Assembly: GCA_016874095.1 (NCBI GenBank) | Contig: VGVH01000004.1 | Span: 1 to 64,000 of the forward strand | DNA: 64,000 nt | Direction: 5' to 3' | Source of the DNA: Gammaproteobacteria bacterium | Lineage (GTDB): Bacteria > Pseudomonadota > Gammaproteobacteria > Steroidobacterales > GCA-2729495 | In this document: positions 25,219-33,988 of the stretch, one piece after another | How positions within the stretch are numbered: the stretch's first letter is position 1 | Layout: every line of letters begins with the position of its first letter | Translations under genes and position numbers: made by a program | Notes under the pieces: generated by a model | Database searches by the model: none | Seen by the model: only the letters and a program-made list of their open reading frames with translations | What the model was told of the DNA's origin: nothing

Positions 25219-26127
25219 AACCCGCCGCACCTCATCGCGCCACCACCGCGCGACGATCGCGCCGCAGGCCGGATGCGACAGGTACCCGTAGCACTTGTGC
25301 ACGTTCAGGCCATCGGGGTTGCGGAACCAGGTCATGAGATCGAGCTGGTCGGTGATTTCATCGACCAGCCCCAGCGCGCGCATCTCGCCCCAAATACCGG
25401 CGAAGCGCGCATCGAGCGTGGTCATCTCGCCTATGGCCGCGATGTTCTTCCAGCGGCGGATGCGGGTCGGGAAGCGTCGCTCGCCCGACTGTCCTGACCC
25501 GAGGAGTCGGCTGCGCACGAAGCGCAGCCCCAGCGGGCTGCCTACACTGAGGAACAGGTCGACTTTCTGCGGAGCGGCGAACAAATGCGACAGCTCCCAG
25601 AGCGCGTCGAAGGCGATGACGGAACCCAGGCTGTGCCCGATGAGCAACACGCGGCGCTCGTGCCGCCAGGCATCGAGCAGCGCATCGCCGACCATCTTCC
25701 TGACCTGGACTGCAACACCGCGCTCGTTGGCGAAATACCGGCGGATATCGCGAAGCGTCGCGCGCATGTTCGGGTCGCTGACGAGATCGAACAGCGGCGG
25801 AAACGCATCGCTCAACCGGTACAGCGCCCGCTGCATACGCCGGCCGAGGGATCGCGCCTCGCGCCGGTCCCGCGGCTCCGGCCCCGGGAGCGCAAGCAGA
25901 CGCTCGATCCCGGCCTGGTCCAGGGAAATGTCCCGCTGCGTGTCGTAGAACACATGCGCCCAGGAAACGAGTTTGAACGCGGCGGGATGGCGCGCCAGGT
26001 CTGCGCCAGCATCCGCGTCGGCGCGTGAGACGCCGGCCGTCAGGCAACGCCAGAGGGCCGCGTGGTGGTCGGCAGTCGGCGGTTTCGGCTTGATGCCGGG
26101 CACGTAGATGATCAGCGGATCGCTCAC
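25207..26127 (-). CDS. Alpha/beta hydrolase (lipase-like) of unknown substrate
   Basis: A 306-residue protein starting at a GTG that overlaps the stop codon of the HAD gene (GTGA). It opens with LIIYVPGIKPKPP, a hydrolase first strand with oxyanion-type loop, and has the nucleophile elbow GHSLGS in VLLIGHSLGSVIAFDALW. VDLFLSVGSPLG fits the strand after the nucleophile. A candidate catalytic His lies in NVHKCYGYL near the C-terminus. There is no signal peptide, so it is probably cytosolic. The substrate cannot be derived from the sequence; lipase, esterase or thioesterase activity is possible. Cotranslation with a phosphatase suggests a shared small-molecule pathway. Confidence 0.72.
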   Translation of the reverse strand: MSDPLIIYVPGIKPKPPTADHHAALWRCLTAGVSRADADAGADLARHPAAFKLVSWAHVFYDTQRDISLDQAGIERLLALPGPEPRDRREARSLGRRMQRALYRLSDAFPPLFDLVSDPNMRATLRDIRRYFANERGVAVQVRKMVGDALLDAWRHERRVLLIGHSLGSVIAFDALWELSHLFAAPQKVDLFLSVGSPLGLRFVRSRLLGSGQSGERRFPTRIRRWKNIAAIGEMTTLDARFAGIWGEMRALGLVDEITDQLDLMTWFRNPDGLNVHKCYGYLSHPACGAIVARWWRDEVRRVSGR

Positions 26128-26810
26128 GCGCCCACCAGGTCCGCAAGCGCCGCCAGATCGGCCACGCGGTGCGTCGCAGGCTCGAGGGACGACGGCCAGG
26201 CATGCAGCCCGCGGTCTACCCAGACCGCCTGCATGCCGGATGCGCGGGCACCGGCAACGTCACTCAGCGGGTTGTCACCGGCGTGGAGTATCTCGCCCGG
26301 CTGCAGAGACAGCGCCTCGCTGACCGACAGGAAGGCGCGTGCATCAGGCTTTGCCGCGCCGATGGCAAAGGCCGTGAACACCGCGCCGAAGTACTGCTGC
26401 AATCCGATCGCGGCGAGGTCCGCGGTGCCGTTCGTGAGCGCCACCAGTGGCCCGCGCCGCGCGAGCCGTGCGAGCGCTGGCTCGACATCGTCGAACAGAA
26501 CCAGCCTATTGCGGACGCGCTGGAACTCGGCAAAAGCGGCCTTCGCCAGCGAGTCGTCGTAACCGCTTTCGCGGGCCATCCGGGCGAACGTCGTCTGCCT
26601 GAGAAATGGCAGATCGTGACCGCGGTCGGGATGGGCCAGGCCGACCTCGAAGCGCAGGCGGCGCATCGCCTCGGGCGTGAACCGCTGAGTGATCCGCGGG
26701 TAATGCCGCGCGAACCAGTCGTGCACGGCACGTTCGGCACGCACGATCGTCGGGCCGAGATCCCAGAGCGTGTCATCGAGATCGAGGCAGACGGCTTTGA
26801 CGTGGACCAT
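26124..26810 (-). CDS. HAD-superfamily hydrolase (phosphatase)
   Basis: A 228-residue HAD subfamily IA phosphatase. Motif I is CLDLDDTLWDLG with nucleophile and acid/base Asp, motif II is LVALTNGTAD, motif III's lysine is in IGAAKPDARAF and motif IV is HAGDNPLSDVAGA. The helical cap sits between motifs I and II, placing it near the YjjG/phosphoglycolate phosphatase group. The track start (26858) precedes the first strand by unneeded residues; the ATG at 26810 is directly before MVHVKAVCLDLDD. The substrate is not predictable. Its stop overlaps the GTG of the lipase-like gene. Confidence 0.88.
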   Translation of the reverse strand: MVHVKAVCLDLDDTLWDLGPTIVRAERAVHDWFARHYPRITQRFTPEAMRRLRFEVGLAHPDRGHDLPFLRQTTFARMARESGYDDSLAKAAFAEFQRVRNRLVLFDDVEPALARLARRGPLVALTNGTADLAAIGLQQYFGAVFTAFAIGAAKPDARAFLSVSEALSLQPGEILHAGDNPLSDVAGARASGMQAVWVDRGLHAWPSSLEPATHRVADLAALADLVGA

Positions 26811-26882
26811 TGAGCGGGCCGCGGGCTGGCGCGATTGGCCTGAAGGCCGCATTGTCACGGCTACGGCGCCGGGGCGCCAGCG

Positions 26883-28178
26883 TCAGCTGCCGACGGCGCG
26901 CTTGCGATCGGCGCGGAAGCGCCCGGTCTCGATGTGCGAGGATCCCGCGTCCTTGACGACGACGCGATTGCGCCCGTCTTCCTTGGCCTGGTAAAGGGCC
27001 TCGTCCGCAAGCTGTATGGCGCCCTTGAGGCTGCGCTCCCCGTTGGCAGCGACGACGGCCACACCCACGCTGACAGTGAGGAAGCGGCTGGCCCCGGACT
27101 CCGCGTGCGGGATCTCCATCGTCTCGACGCGTTGGCGCAGGTGCTGCGGCAGTTCGCGCGAGAAGTCGCTGGGCGGGCCGTAGAGGACCAGAGACATTTC
27201 TTCGCCACCGAGTCGCGCTGCGCAGTCGAGCGGACGCTGCGCGCCCAGCGAAATCACCTTGGCCACGCGCTTCAACGCATCGTCACCGGCCTGGTGCCCG
27301 TAGAGGTCGTTGTAGGCCTTGAAGTGGTCGATGTCGAACAACATTATCGTTATCTGCCCGCCGTCGCGTCGCGACTGCCGCCAGATGCGCTCCATATAGG
27401 CGTTGTAGGCACGGCGGTTGTAGAGGCCGGTCAGTCCATCCCGCTCGGCGAGATCCTCGAGGATTCCCTTGTTCCTGAACGATTGCCGGGCAGTGACCTC
27501 GAGCTGGAAGCAGCAAAGGGCGCCGACTGCGTTCACGGCCGCGAGCAGGATCGCCTCGAATGCGGTTTCATGCAGGCCGAATTTCCAGTGAAACAGGCCC
27601 CAGATGTAGGTGGCGGTGATCGTGAGCGCCGTGGTTGCTGCGTACCAGAAAAGCAGGCCGGATATGAGCCAGACGATCATGATCCAGGCGACTTCCGTGG
27701 CGAAATAGTATGGCGTGCCGTGCAGGCTCGCACGCAGGGTGACGGAGGTTACGATCAGCCCGGTGAGCAAGGTGCTTGCGGCGAGTAGCGGCTGATAGAG
27801 GTAGTGACGCTCGCGCTGGTACGAGGCCATCAGGGTGGCCATCAGCAGCGGCATAAGTACGGCGAGACCGAACGTCGCGGTGACAGGCGTGATGTTGTCG
27901 CGTGCGAGTCCGAACCCGGTAAGAAATACCACCGCAAGCGTGACGATGACCAGCAACGGCCGAACCTTCGGATAGTTCAGGTCTGCGTAGTGCTGGCGGA
28001 ACTGCTCTTCGACGTAGCGGGTGAATCGCAGGCGCGCCAAACCGCGGCGGTGCTGTTCGCCCACCAGCGTGCTCAGATCAAGATCGCGCGTCGACACGTG
28101 GCTTGCCCCATCGCGCCACCGCGCCCCGGTGGCCAACACCGGAAGGCTATCGGGGATGCGCCGGTGCAACTGAGGCAT
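26883..28178 (-). CDS. Membrane-bound diguanylate cyclase (GGDEF family)
   Basis: A 431-residue protein that should make cyclic-di-GMP. Residues about 73-228 hold six hydrophobic segments that form a membrane sensor region of no named family. The GGDEF domain begins at DGLTGLYNRRAYNAYM and contains FDIDHFKAYNDLYGHQAGD. The signature is GGEEM (324-328), where Met replaces the usual Phe/Tyr. The inhibitory site RxxD is present as RPLD exactly five residues upstream (315-318), so product inhibition is likely. Activity is probable because the catalytic Glu and the metal-binding Asp are intact. The gene is divergent from the 28272 gene, with about 93 bp between them. Confidence 0.9.
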   Translation of the reverse strand: MPQLHRRIPDSLPVLATGARWRDGASHVSTRDLDLSTLVGEQHRRGLARLRFTRYVEEQFRQHYADLNYPKVRPLLVIVTLAVVFLTGFGLARDNITPVTATFGLAVLMPLLMATLMASYQRERHYLYQPLLAASTLLTGLIVTSVTLRASLHGTPYYFATEVAWIMIVWLISGLLFWYAATTALTITATYIWGLFHWKFGLHETAFEAILLAAVNAVGALCCFQLEVTARQSFRNKGILEDLAERDGLTGLYNRRAYNAYMERIWRQSRRDGGQITIMLFDIDHFKAYNDLYGHQAGDDALKRVAKVISLGAQRPLDCAARLGGEEMSLVLYGPPSDFSRELPQHLRQRVETMEIPHAESGASRFLTVSVGVAVVAANGERSLKGAIQLADEALYQAKEDGRNRVVVKDAGSSHIETGRFRADRKRAVGS

Positions 28179-28271
28179 GATTCACACTTCCGGGCGGCCT
28201 GCACGGCGTGACGCGGCGCGCAGCGCTCCGTTATGCTGCGCGCCATCTCTCGCCGGACTTCTGAACCAACG

Positions 28272-28871
28272 ATGAACATGGGGCGAACCCGGTCGGCGTT
28301 CGAAGTTGCAGCGGCCGCAGCCGGTATCGCAGCGGTGCTTCTGCTCGGCACTTTCGCCCTGCGCCAGAAGCTTCCCGCGCCTGCCAGGCCAGCCGCATCC
28401 ACTGCGGGCGGCTTCATGCCCTGCGATATCCCCGGCGGCGGCTACTGGCGCGGCAGCATCCACGGCGACGGCGCGCTCACGATCGACTGGGGCGGCCCAA
28501 CGCTCGGTTGCGACGGGAACCTGCGACCGGACGGCGGCGTACGACTGTTTTTTGCGGGCGAGCCGACTGAGGACGGTCACAGGTTGATACTGGTGATCGG
28601 CATCGGCGCCTCACTGGATGCCCTGGCCGGCAGGGAGCTGGCAGCGAATGTGACCTTGATCGATGAATCGAGGAGCCGTTTCTTCAGCAGCTCGGACGAA
28701 CGCTGCTTCGCAAGGATTGCCGCCGTCGAGAAACTACAGGGGTACGCAACCGCCTATCGCGTTGCAGGGGAACTCTACTGCGCCGGCAGCCTGCCGGCCG
28801 TGGCCGGGCCGGAGTCGGTGACGCTCGGGGACATGCAGTTCGCCGGCCGGTTCGATGCGGGTGATCTATGA
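28272..28871 (+). CDS. Hypothetical anchored or secreted protein
   Basis: A 199-residue protein with an N-terminal hydrophobic segment (AAAAAGIAAVLLLGTFALRQKL) and then a soluble domain that should lie in the periplasm. I do not recognise it. There are four Cys (MPCDIPG, LGCDGNL, ERCFARI, LYCAGS), compatible with two disulfides. The ATG at 28272 is chosen over the track start because it precedes the hydrophobic segment directly. The stop overlaps the start of the DUF192 gene (ATGA), so both are translated together and probably work in the same compartment. Confidence 0.7.
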   Translation: MNMGRTRSAFEVAAAAAGIAAVLLLGTFALRQKLPAPARPAASTAGGFMPCDIPGGGYWRGSIHGDGALTIDWGGPTLGCDGNLRPDGGVRLFFAGEPTEDGHRLILVIGIGASLDALAGRELAANVTLIDESRSRFFSSSDERCFARIAAVEKLQGYATAYRVAGELYCAGSLPAVAGPESVTLGDMQFAGRFDAGDL

Positions 28872-29329
28872 AGCGCGCGTTGATCGGGGCGGGGCTGATG
28901 CTGTGTTTGCTCAGCAGGATGGCCGACGCCGCAGAGCCTGCCTTCCTTCTCAGGGAGTTCCGGCAGGTGCAGGGCATGCTGGAGTCGGCCACAGGCTGCC
29001 AGTTCCTGGACGTGTGGCTCGCCGTCACTCCTGAGCAGCGCGCACAGGGCCTGATGTACGTGCGTGAACTCGGCGCCTACGAGAGCATGCTCTTCACTAC
29101 GCCGCAACCCGCGGTACTCAGCATGTGGATGAAAAATACCTATATCCCGCTCGACATGATCTTCATCGGCACGAACAGCCGTGTCTCGAGCATCGCGGCC
29201 GACAGAGTACCGCTCTCCGAGGAAAGCGTGAAATCCACGGAACCGGTGGTCGCCATCCTCGAGGTAAACGGGGGCTATGCCGCTCGCCACCGCGTACGCC
29301 ACGGTGATCGGTTCGTGCTATTCAATTGA
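28868..29329 (+). CDS. DUF192 family protein, exported
   Basis: A 153-residue protein with a Sec signal peptide (LIGAGLMLCLLSRMADA) and one DUF192 domain. The family landmarks are visible: FLDVWLAVTPEQRAQGLMYVREL, MLFTTPQPAVLSMWMKNTYIPLDMIFI, and the C-terminal VAILEVNGGYAARHRVRHGDRF. DUF192 proteins are widespread small periplasmic or secreted beta-barrels of unknown biochemical role. It is coupled by ATGA to the preceding hypothetical gene and overlaps the end of the convergent HIT gene by 8 bp. Confidence 0.92.
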   Translation: MKRALIGAGLMLCLLSRMADAAEPAFLLREFRQVQGMLESATGCQFLDVWLAVTPEQRAQGLMYVRELGAYESMLFTTPQPAVLSMWMKNTYIPLDMIFIGTNSRVSSIAADRVPLSEESVKSTEPVVAILEVNGGYAARHRVRHGDRFVLFN

Positions 29330-29741
29330 GCGCGGCTGCCAGCAGCTCACCCAGCTGCCCCCGATCGACCGCGCGTCGCGTGCCTTCACGGCGCTGCGGC
29401 GCCCAGATTGCGTCGGGGAAGTGCGGGTCATCGGCAAACCTCGGGATCACGTGCCAGTGCAGATGGGGAACCTGGTTGCCAAGCGACGCGATATTCATCT
29501 TGTCCGGATTCAGCAACTCACGCAGCGCCGCCTCCACGGCCAGGGTCACCCGCAGGCAATGCGCGCGATCGGGCTCCGCCAGATCGCTCATCTCCCGGAC
29601 GTGGCGGCGCCAGATGACACGACAAAGTGCCGGATAGGCCGCTTCGCCGGCGATGACGACGACGCAACGGTCGTCTGCCCACACGGATGGCGTCGCGGGT
29701 TCGCTGCATAAGGGGCAAGGTATCGCTCCGGCCTCACTCAT
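29322..29741 (-). CDS. HIT-family nucleotide-binding hydrolase
   Basis: A 139-residue histidine-triad protein. The active-site motif is PHLHWHVIPR with the three His of the triad, preceded by LNPDKMNIASLGNQV as in Hint/Fhit-like enzymes. Near the N-terminus a CPLC pair could bind zinc. HIT proteins hydrolyse nucleoside phosphoramidates or adenylylated compounds; the precise substrate is open. The ATG at 29741 gives a natural N-terminus (MSEAGAIPCPLC); the track's GTG start lies inside the permease gene. It overlaps the end of that permease gene by 8 nt and is the last gene of the long minus-strand run that begins with TerC or earlier. Confidence 0.9.
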   Translation of the reverse strand: MSEAGAIPCPLCSEPATPSVWADDRCVVVIAGEAAYPALCRVIWRRHVREMSDLAEPDRAHCLRVTLAVEAALRELLNPDKMNIASLGNQVPHLHWHVIPRFADDPHFPDAIWAPQRREGTRRAVDRGQLGELLAAALN

Positions 29742-30972
29742 GGCGCAGCGCCTCGATGGGATCCATGCGCGCGGCACGCAGCGCTGGCCAGCTCGCGAAA
29801 ACGAGATTGACGAGCATGGCCACGGCCAGCGCGGTCAGCGCGTTGCCTGACTCGAAGACGAACGGCAGATTCGCCACGGCCGACGCGGCCCGCGAGGCGA
29901 GCCAACCGACCGCAAGGCCTGCAACGGCGCCGAGCGACGCGAGCAGCAGTGCCTCGAAGGCGAACTGGAAAAAGATGTCGGCGGCCGTCGCGCCGAGCGC
30001 ACGGCGCGTGCCGATCTCGCGGGTGCGGTCACGCACAGCGATCCAGGCGATGGCAAGGACGCCGATGCCCGAGACGACCAGCGCCGAGAAAGCCACCCAC
30101 CGCACCAGGAAGCCCAACCGCTCCGCGGAGGCAAGCTGCGTGGCAATCAATTCCTTCTGGCTGCTGACACGGAAGTCCGCGGGCCGGAAAGCAGAGATCC
30201 GGTGTCGTGCGCGCAGCAGTTCCTCGACATCGACAGAGACGGGCTCCATACGATCGCCGGCTGCGAGCTCGAGCAATATCGAACCGTAGTGCTCCTGATT
30301 CAGGAGGCGGCGCATGGCCGTAGTAAGCGGCACATAGACCTGCTGGTCCTCGTTGGTGATATCGAGCCCCTGGCCGCGCTCGGACAGAACGCCGACAACG
30401 GTGAACGGCACCCGATTGATGAACAGCCGCTCGCCGACCGGCGACTCGTCACCGTACAGGAATTGCGCGACCGCATGCCCGAGCAATGCAACTCGTGTCG
30501 ATCGGCGGACATCCTCGTCGTAGAACGACTCGCCACTCGCGAGGGGCCAGTGCTTGATCGGGAAGAAGTCCGGTTCCACACCGATGACCGGTGAAACGCG
30601 GGAATTGAACCCGGCTTTCAGCCTCAGGCCTGATGAGACAACCGCCGAGGACCGCCGGATTCCGCCGATCTCCCGGCGAATCGCGGCCAGGTCGGCCTCC
30701 CGCAGCGTGGTGACGATCGTGCCGGTCCGTTCGCGTCCGCCGGACGCCCGGCTCTGCTCGGCGTTGACGACGATGACGTTGGCGCCGAGCCGGCGGATCT
30801 TTTCGATCACGAGCGAGCGGCCGCCCGAGGCATAGTTGACTGCAGTCACCGCGCCGGCGACACCGAGGGCGGCGCAGGATACGACCAGCAGCGAGCGGAC
30901 GCGGAATCGCCACGCCTGGCGCAGCGCGCCCGGCAAGAGGTGGCGCCAGCGGCTCCAGCGGGAATCCAACAC
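29734..30972 (-). CDS. MacB-like ABC permease (FtsX family), second copy
   Basis: A 412-residue FtsX/MacB-type permease: one helix near the N-terminus (SLLVVSCAALGVAGAVTAV), a large periplasmic domain (MacB-PCD type, with VIGVEPDFFPI and PFTVVGVLSERGQGLD), and three C-terminal helices with VRDRTREIGTRRALGATAADI, the classic cytoplasmic loop. It ends WPALRAARMDPIEALRHE. The start is a GTG at 30972 with GAGGG 5 nt upstream, 8 bp after the stop of the first permease. It has no ATPase domain of its own. With the first permease it probably makes a heterodimeric export complex using the separate ATPase and adaptor. Confidence 0.9.
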   Translation of the reverse strand: MLDSRWSRWRHLLPGALRQAWRFRVRSLLVVSCAALGVAGAVTAVNYASGGRSLVIEKIRRLGANVIVVNAEQSRASGGRERTGTIVTTLREADLAAIRREIGGIRRSSAVVSSGLRLKAGFNSRVSPVIGVEPDFFPIKHWPLASGESFYDEDVRRSTRVALLGHAVAQFLYGDESPVGERLFINRVPFTVVGVLSERGQGLDITNEDQQVYVPLTTAMRRLLNQEHYGSILLELAAGDRMEPVSVDVEELLRARHRISAFRPADFRVSSQKELIATQLASAERLGFLVRWVAFSALVVSGIGVLAIAWIAVRDRTREIGTRRALGATAADIFFQFAFEALLLASLGAVAGLAVGWLASRAASAVANLPFVFESGNALTALAVAMLVNLVFASWPALRAARMDPIEALRHE

Positions 30973-30980
30973 TGCGTCCC

Positions 30981-32204
30981 TCAGGAGCGCAGCGCCTGGA
31001 TCGGATCGACCCTCGTGGCAGCCCAGGCCGGTTGCAGCCCGAACACCAGTCCGACCGCAGCCGACAGCGATGCGGCGCCTGCGACGGCGCTCCACAGGAT
31101 CGTGGGCGGCAGGCTGGCCAGCGTCGTCACGATCAGGGTCCCGCCGACGCCGATGGCGATGCCGGCAAACCCGCCGACCAGCGAGATGACCACAGCCTCG
31201 ATCAGGAACTGCGCGAGTATGTCGCCGCGACTCGCCCCGACGGCGCGCCTGACACCGATTTCGCGGTGCCGCTCGCGAACCGCGATGAGCATCAGGCTCA
31301 TGATGACGGTACCGCCGATCAGTGTCGCGACGAACGAGACGCCTGTCAGTATCTTGCGCAGCGTGGAACCGACGTCGACGATGCGGTCAACCTGCGCCTG
31401 CGGACTCGTGACGGTGAAATCGTCTTCCACGGGCGGGACAATGCCGTGCCGCTCCCGCATGAGGGCGGTGATATCCGCGATAGCCTGCTCCGCCCGGGAT
31501 GGGTCGCGCAGCTGGGCCATCATGCCGGTGTAGTAGTCGCGGCGGAAAAGCCGCTTGGCTGAAGTCTCCAGCGGGATGAACAGGATGTTGTCCATGCTGG
31601 CACCGCCCGGACCCACGCCGCGCGACTTCATGATGCCCTTCACCTGGAACGGGACATCGCCGATGCGCACCTGCTTGCCGAGCGGGTCCTCGTCCTGGAA
31701 GAGCGCCTTCTGCAGATCGACGCCGATGACGGCCACGCGCGCGAGCGACTCGTTGTCTTCCGCGGTGATGCCGCTGCCGATGGCCACGTCGTCACCGCGC
31801 ACCTCCGCCCAGTTCGACGAGATGCCCATGACGGACGGGCTTTCCGCGCGATCCCGGTAGGTCACCTCGACGTCGGTCGCGAACTGCACGGTGGCCACCT
31901 GCTTCACGAGCGGCACTTCACTTTCGATCGCCCGCGCGTCGTTGGCGTCCAGCACGGGCGGTACGGTAACCACCGAGGGCATGCCACGTGTGCTCGCACG
32001 GCCCGGGTTGACGATGACGACATCGAAAGTCCCGAGCATGTTCTTGAAGCGCTCCATGACCTGCTTGCGGGTCGCCTCGCCCACCGAGGCAAGCGCGGTG
32101 AGCGACGCGACACCGAGCGTAACGCCCAGCATCATGAAGAAACTGCGCAGCTTGTTGCGCCGGATGCTGCGCAGGGCCATCAGGAACAGATTGCCGATCC
32201 GCAT
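30981..32204 (-). CDS. MacB-like ABC permease (FtsX family), first copy
   Basis: A 407-residue permease of the FtsX/MacB family. The N-terminus MALRSIRRNKLRSFFMMLGVTLGVASL is the family start. A periplasmic domain follows (VMGISSNWAEVRGDDVAIG, PFQVKGIMKSRGVGPGG). The C-terminal helices surround the loop VRERHREIGVRRAVGASRGDI and the protein ends PAWAATRVDPIQALRS. It lies 9 bp after the ATPase gene. Family members with this arrangement are part of tripartite efflux pumps (MacAB-TolC) or lipoprotein/peptide exporters; the substrate is not evident. It is similar in layout to, but clearly diverged from, the second permease. Confidence 0.92.
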   Translation of the reverse strand: MRIGNLFLMALRSIRRNKLRSFFMMLGVTLGVASLTALASVGEATRKQVMERFKNMLGTFDVVIVNPGRASTRGMPSVVTVPPVLDANDARAIESEVPLVKQVATVQFATDVEVTYRDRAESPSVMGISSNWAEVRGDDVAIGSGITAEDNESLARVAVIGVDLQKALFQDEDPLGKQVRIGDVPFQVKGIMKSRGVGPGGASMDNILFIPLETSAKRLFRRDYYTGMMAQLRDPSRAEQAIADITALMRERHGIVPPVEDDFTVTSPQAQVDRIVDVGSTLRKILTGVSFVATLIGGTVIMSLMLIAVRERHREIGVRRAVGASRGDILAQFLIEAVVISLVGGFAGIAIGVGGTLIVTTLASLPPTILWSAVAGAASLSAAVGLVFGLQPAWAATRVDPIQALRS

Positions 32205-32213
32205 GCTGCCTCC

Positions 32214-32912
32214 TCAACCGGTAGTCGCAGCGGATCGCTGCGCCATCGGTTTATCGCTCGCGATGACGCCGTCGCGTATGACCAGCTCGCGCCTGGCAAA
32301 CGCGGCCACCGCTTCGTCGTGGGTGACCAGCACGATGGTACGGCCTTCGCGATGCAGCTCGGTGAAAAGCCGCATGACGCTCTCGCCCGCCGCGGAATCG
32401 AGATTACCAGTCGGCTCATCCGCGAGTATCAATGGCGGATCGTTCATCAACGCCCGGGCGATCGCGACGCGCTGCTGCTCGCCGCCGGACAACTCGGTGA
32501 CGAAATGGTCCGCGCGTTGGCCCAGGCCGACGCGCTCCAGGATTGTCCTCGCACGTGCCCGATCGACCTGGCCTTCGGCATACAGCGCGGGAACTTCCAC
32601 GTTTTCGAGCGCGGTCGTCCTGGGCAGCAGGTTGAATGACTGGAAAACGAAGCCGATCTTGCGGTTTCGGACGCGTGATCGCGCGATATCGTCGAGGTGG
32701 GATACATCCTCGCCGTCCAGGCGATATTCGCCTGTTGTTGGTGTATCGAGGCAGCCGATGATATTGAGGAGAGACGACTTGCCGGAACCCGACGCGCCAC
32801 GGATGGTCACGAATTCTCCGCGGGCAATGTCGAAGCTCACGTCCCGCAGCGCCGGCACGTCAGTGCCGTCGCCGCGGGTATAGGTGCGCTTCAGGTGGTT
32901 CAGGCTGATCAT
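32214..32912 (-). CDS. MacB/LolD-type ABC transporter ATP-binding protein
   Basis: A 232-residue ATPase. Walker A is GASGSGKSS, the Q-loop region reads KIGFVFQSFNLLPRTTALENVEVP (typical of the MacB/LolD group), the signature is LSGGEQQRVAIARAL, Walker B is LILADEPTGNLD and the switch His is in LVTHDE. It is shared by the two permeases that follow. The start codon overlaps the stop of the membrane-fusion gene (TAATG), so adaptor and ATPase are translated in a fixed ratio. Confidence 0.94.
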   Translation of the reverse strand: MISLNHLKRTYTRGDGTDVPALRDVSFDIARGEFVTIRGASGSGKSSLLNIIGCLDTPTTGEYRLDGEDVSHLDDIARSRVRNRKIGFVFQSFNLLPRTTALENVEVPALYAEGQVDRARARTILERVGLGQRADHFVTELSGGEQQRVAIARALMNDPPLILADEPTGNLDSAAGESVMRLFTELHREGRTIVLVTHDEAVAAFARRELVIRDGVIASDKPMAQRSAATTG

Positions 32913-33988
32913 TACAGGTCTCCGCTCGACGAAGGAGGCGACGGATTCGCGAGGACGCGATCACCGGTCTCCAGACCCTGTCTGATTTCGCTGTAGGCCG
33001 AGTCCCGCGTACCGACGCTGACACCGCGCCGCTCGAGGCCTGCCGGCGTCTCGACCATGACATAGCGCTCGGCCCCCTCACGGAGCACGGCTGAACTCGG
33101 CACGACCAGGGTCTGACGCTCCGCGGTCAGCACGGAAACGTTGGCCGTCATGTCGGGCTTGAGCAGCGTCGCAGGCGACGTTATGCGGATCATGACTTCG
33201 AAATTGACGACACCAGAGATGATCGTGCCCTTGGGCGCGATGCGGGCCACGACACCAGAGTGCTCGTCCGCCGGATAGGCCTCGACCGTGAAAGTCACGG
33301 GATTTTCGATCGCCACCCCGCCGATGTCGGTCTCGTCGACCATCGCTATCAGTTCGAGCGCGTCGTCCTCGATGATCGTTGCGAAAGTAGGCGTCGTGAA
33401 GGCGGCAGCTACTGTCTCGCCCTCCTGCGTACTGACGGACGCAACGGTCCCCGAAATGGGCGAGCGGATTACCGCGTATCCCAGGTCGGTCTCGACCACG
33501 GCGGCGTCGCGTCGCGCCTTTTCGAGCCTGGCCGTCGCCGCATCGACCGCGATGCGGGCGTCCTCCACCTGGCTCTCGGCGACGAGTTTCTGCGCGTCCA
33601 TCTTCTCGGTCCTGGCGAGATCGGCTTCGGCGAGACGCAACTCCTGCTGCTGGACCGCCACCTGCGCGCGTGCCTGCGCCAGCCGGGCTTCAAGGCCGCG
33701 TGCGTCGATGCGCGCTATTACGTCGCCCTTGGTAATGTGGGACCCGACCTCGACATTGAGCTGCTCGACGATGCCCGACAGCTGCGATCCGACGCGCACT
33801 TCCCCGCCGACCCGCAGGCGCACGATGCCGGTTGCCAGCACGGTCGATGCCATGGTGCGCCGTTCCGGCGTGGTGAAGACACGGTCCCCTGTTTCGTCAC
33901 CGCCGGCGGCCAGTTGCTGCCAGGCAAACCATGAACCGGCCGCAACGACCGTGGTCGCCAGTAGCACAACCAGCCCGACGCGAGTCAC
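32912..33988 (-). CDS. MacA-like periplasmic adaptor (membrane fusion protein)
   Basis: A 358-residue HlyD/MacA family adaptor. It has an N-terminal anchor (VGLVVLLATTVVAAGSWFA), the first half of the lipoyl domain (VRVGSQLSGIVEQLNVEVGSHITKGDVIARID), a coiled-coil hairpin of about 70 residues (ARLAQARAQVAVQQQELRLAEADLAR...), the second lipoyl half (AVIRSPISGTVASVSTQEGETV) and a beta-barrel domain (VTFTVEAYPADEHSGVVARIAP). The start is a GTG overlapping the stop of the preceding gene (GTGA). It would bridge the inner-membrane permeases and an outer-membrane channel, which is not encoded nearby. Confidence 0.93.
   Translation of the reverse strand: MTRVGLVVLLATTVVAAGSWFAWQQLAAGGDETGDRVFTTPERRTMASTVLATGIVRLRVGGEVRVGSQLSGIVEQLNVEVGSHITKGDVIARIDARGLEARLAQARAQVAVQQQELRLAEADLARTEKMDAQKLVAESQVEDARIAVDAATARLEKARRDAAVVETDLGYAVIRSPISGTVASVSTQEGETVAAAFTTPTFATIIEDDALELIAMVDETDIGGVAIENPVTFTVEAYPADEHSGVVARIAPKGTIISGVVNFEVMIRITSPATLLKPDMTANVSVLTAERQTLVVPSSAVLREGAERYVMVETPAGLERRGVSVGTRDSAYSEIRQGLETGDRVLANPSPPSSSGDL

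Noticed and set aside
28179-28271. Promoter pair between the diguanylate cyclase and the 28272 gene
   Set aside because: A TATGCT-like hexamer is visible but no matching -35 at proper spacing, so it is not listed as a feature.
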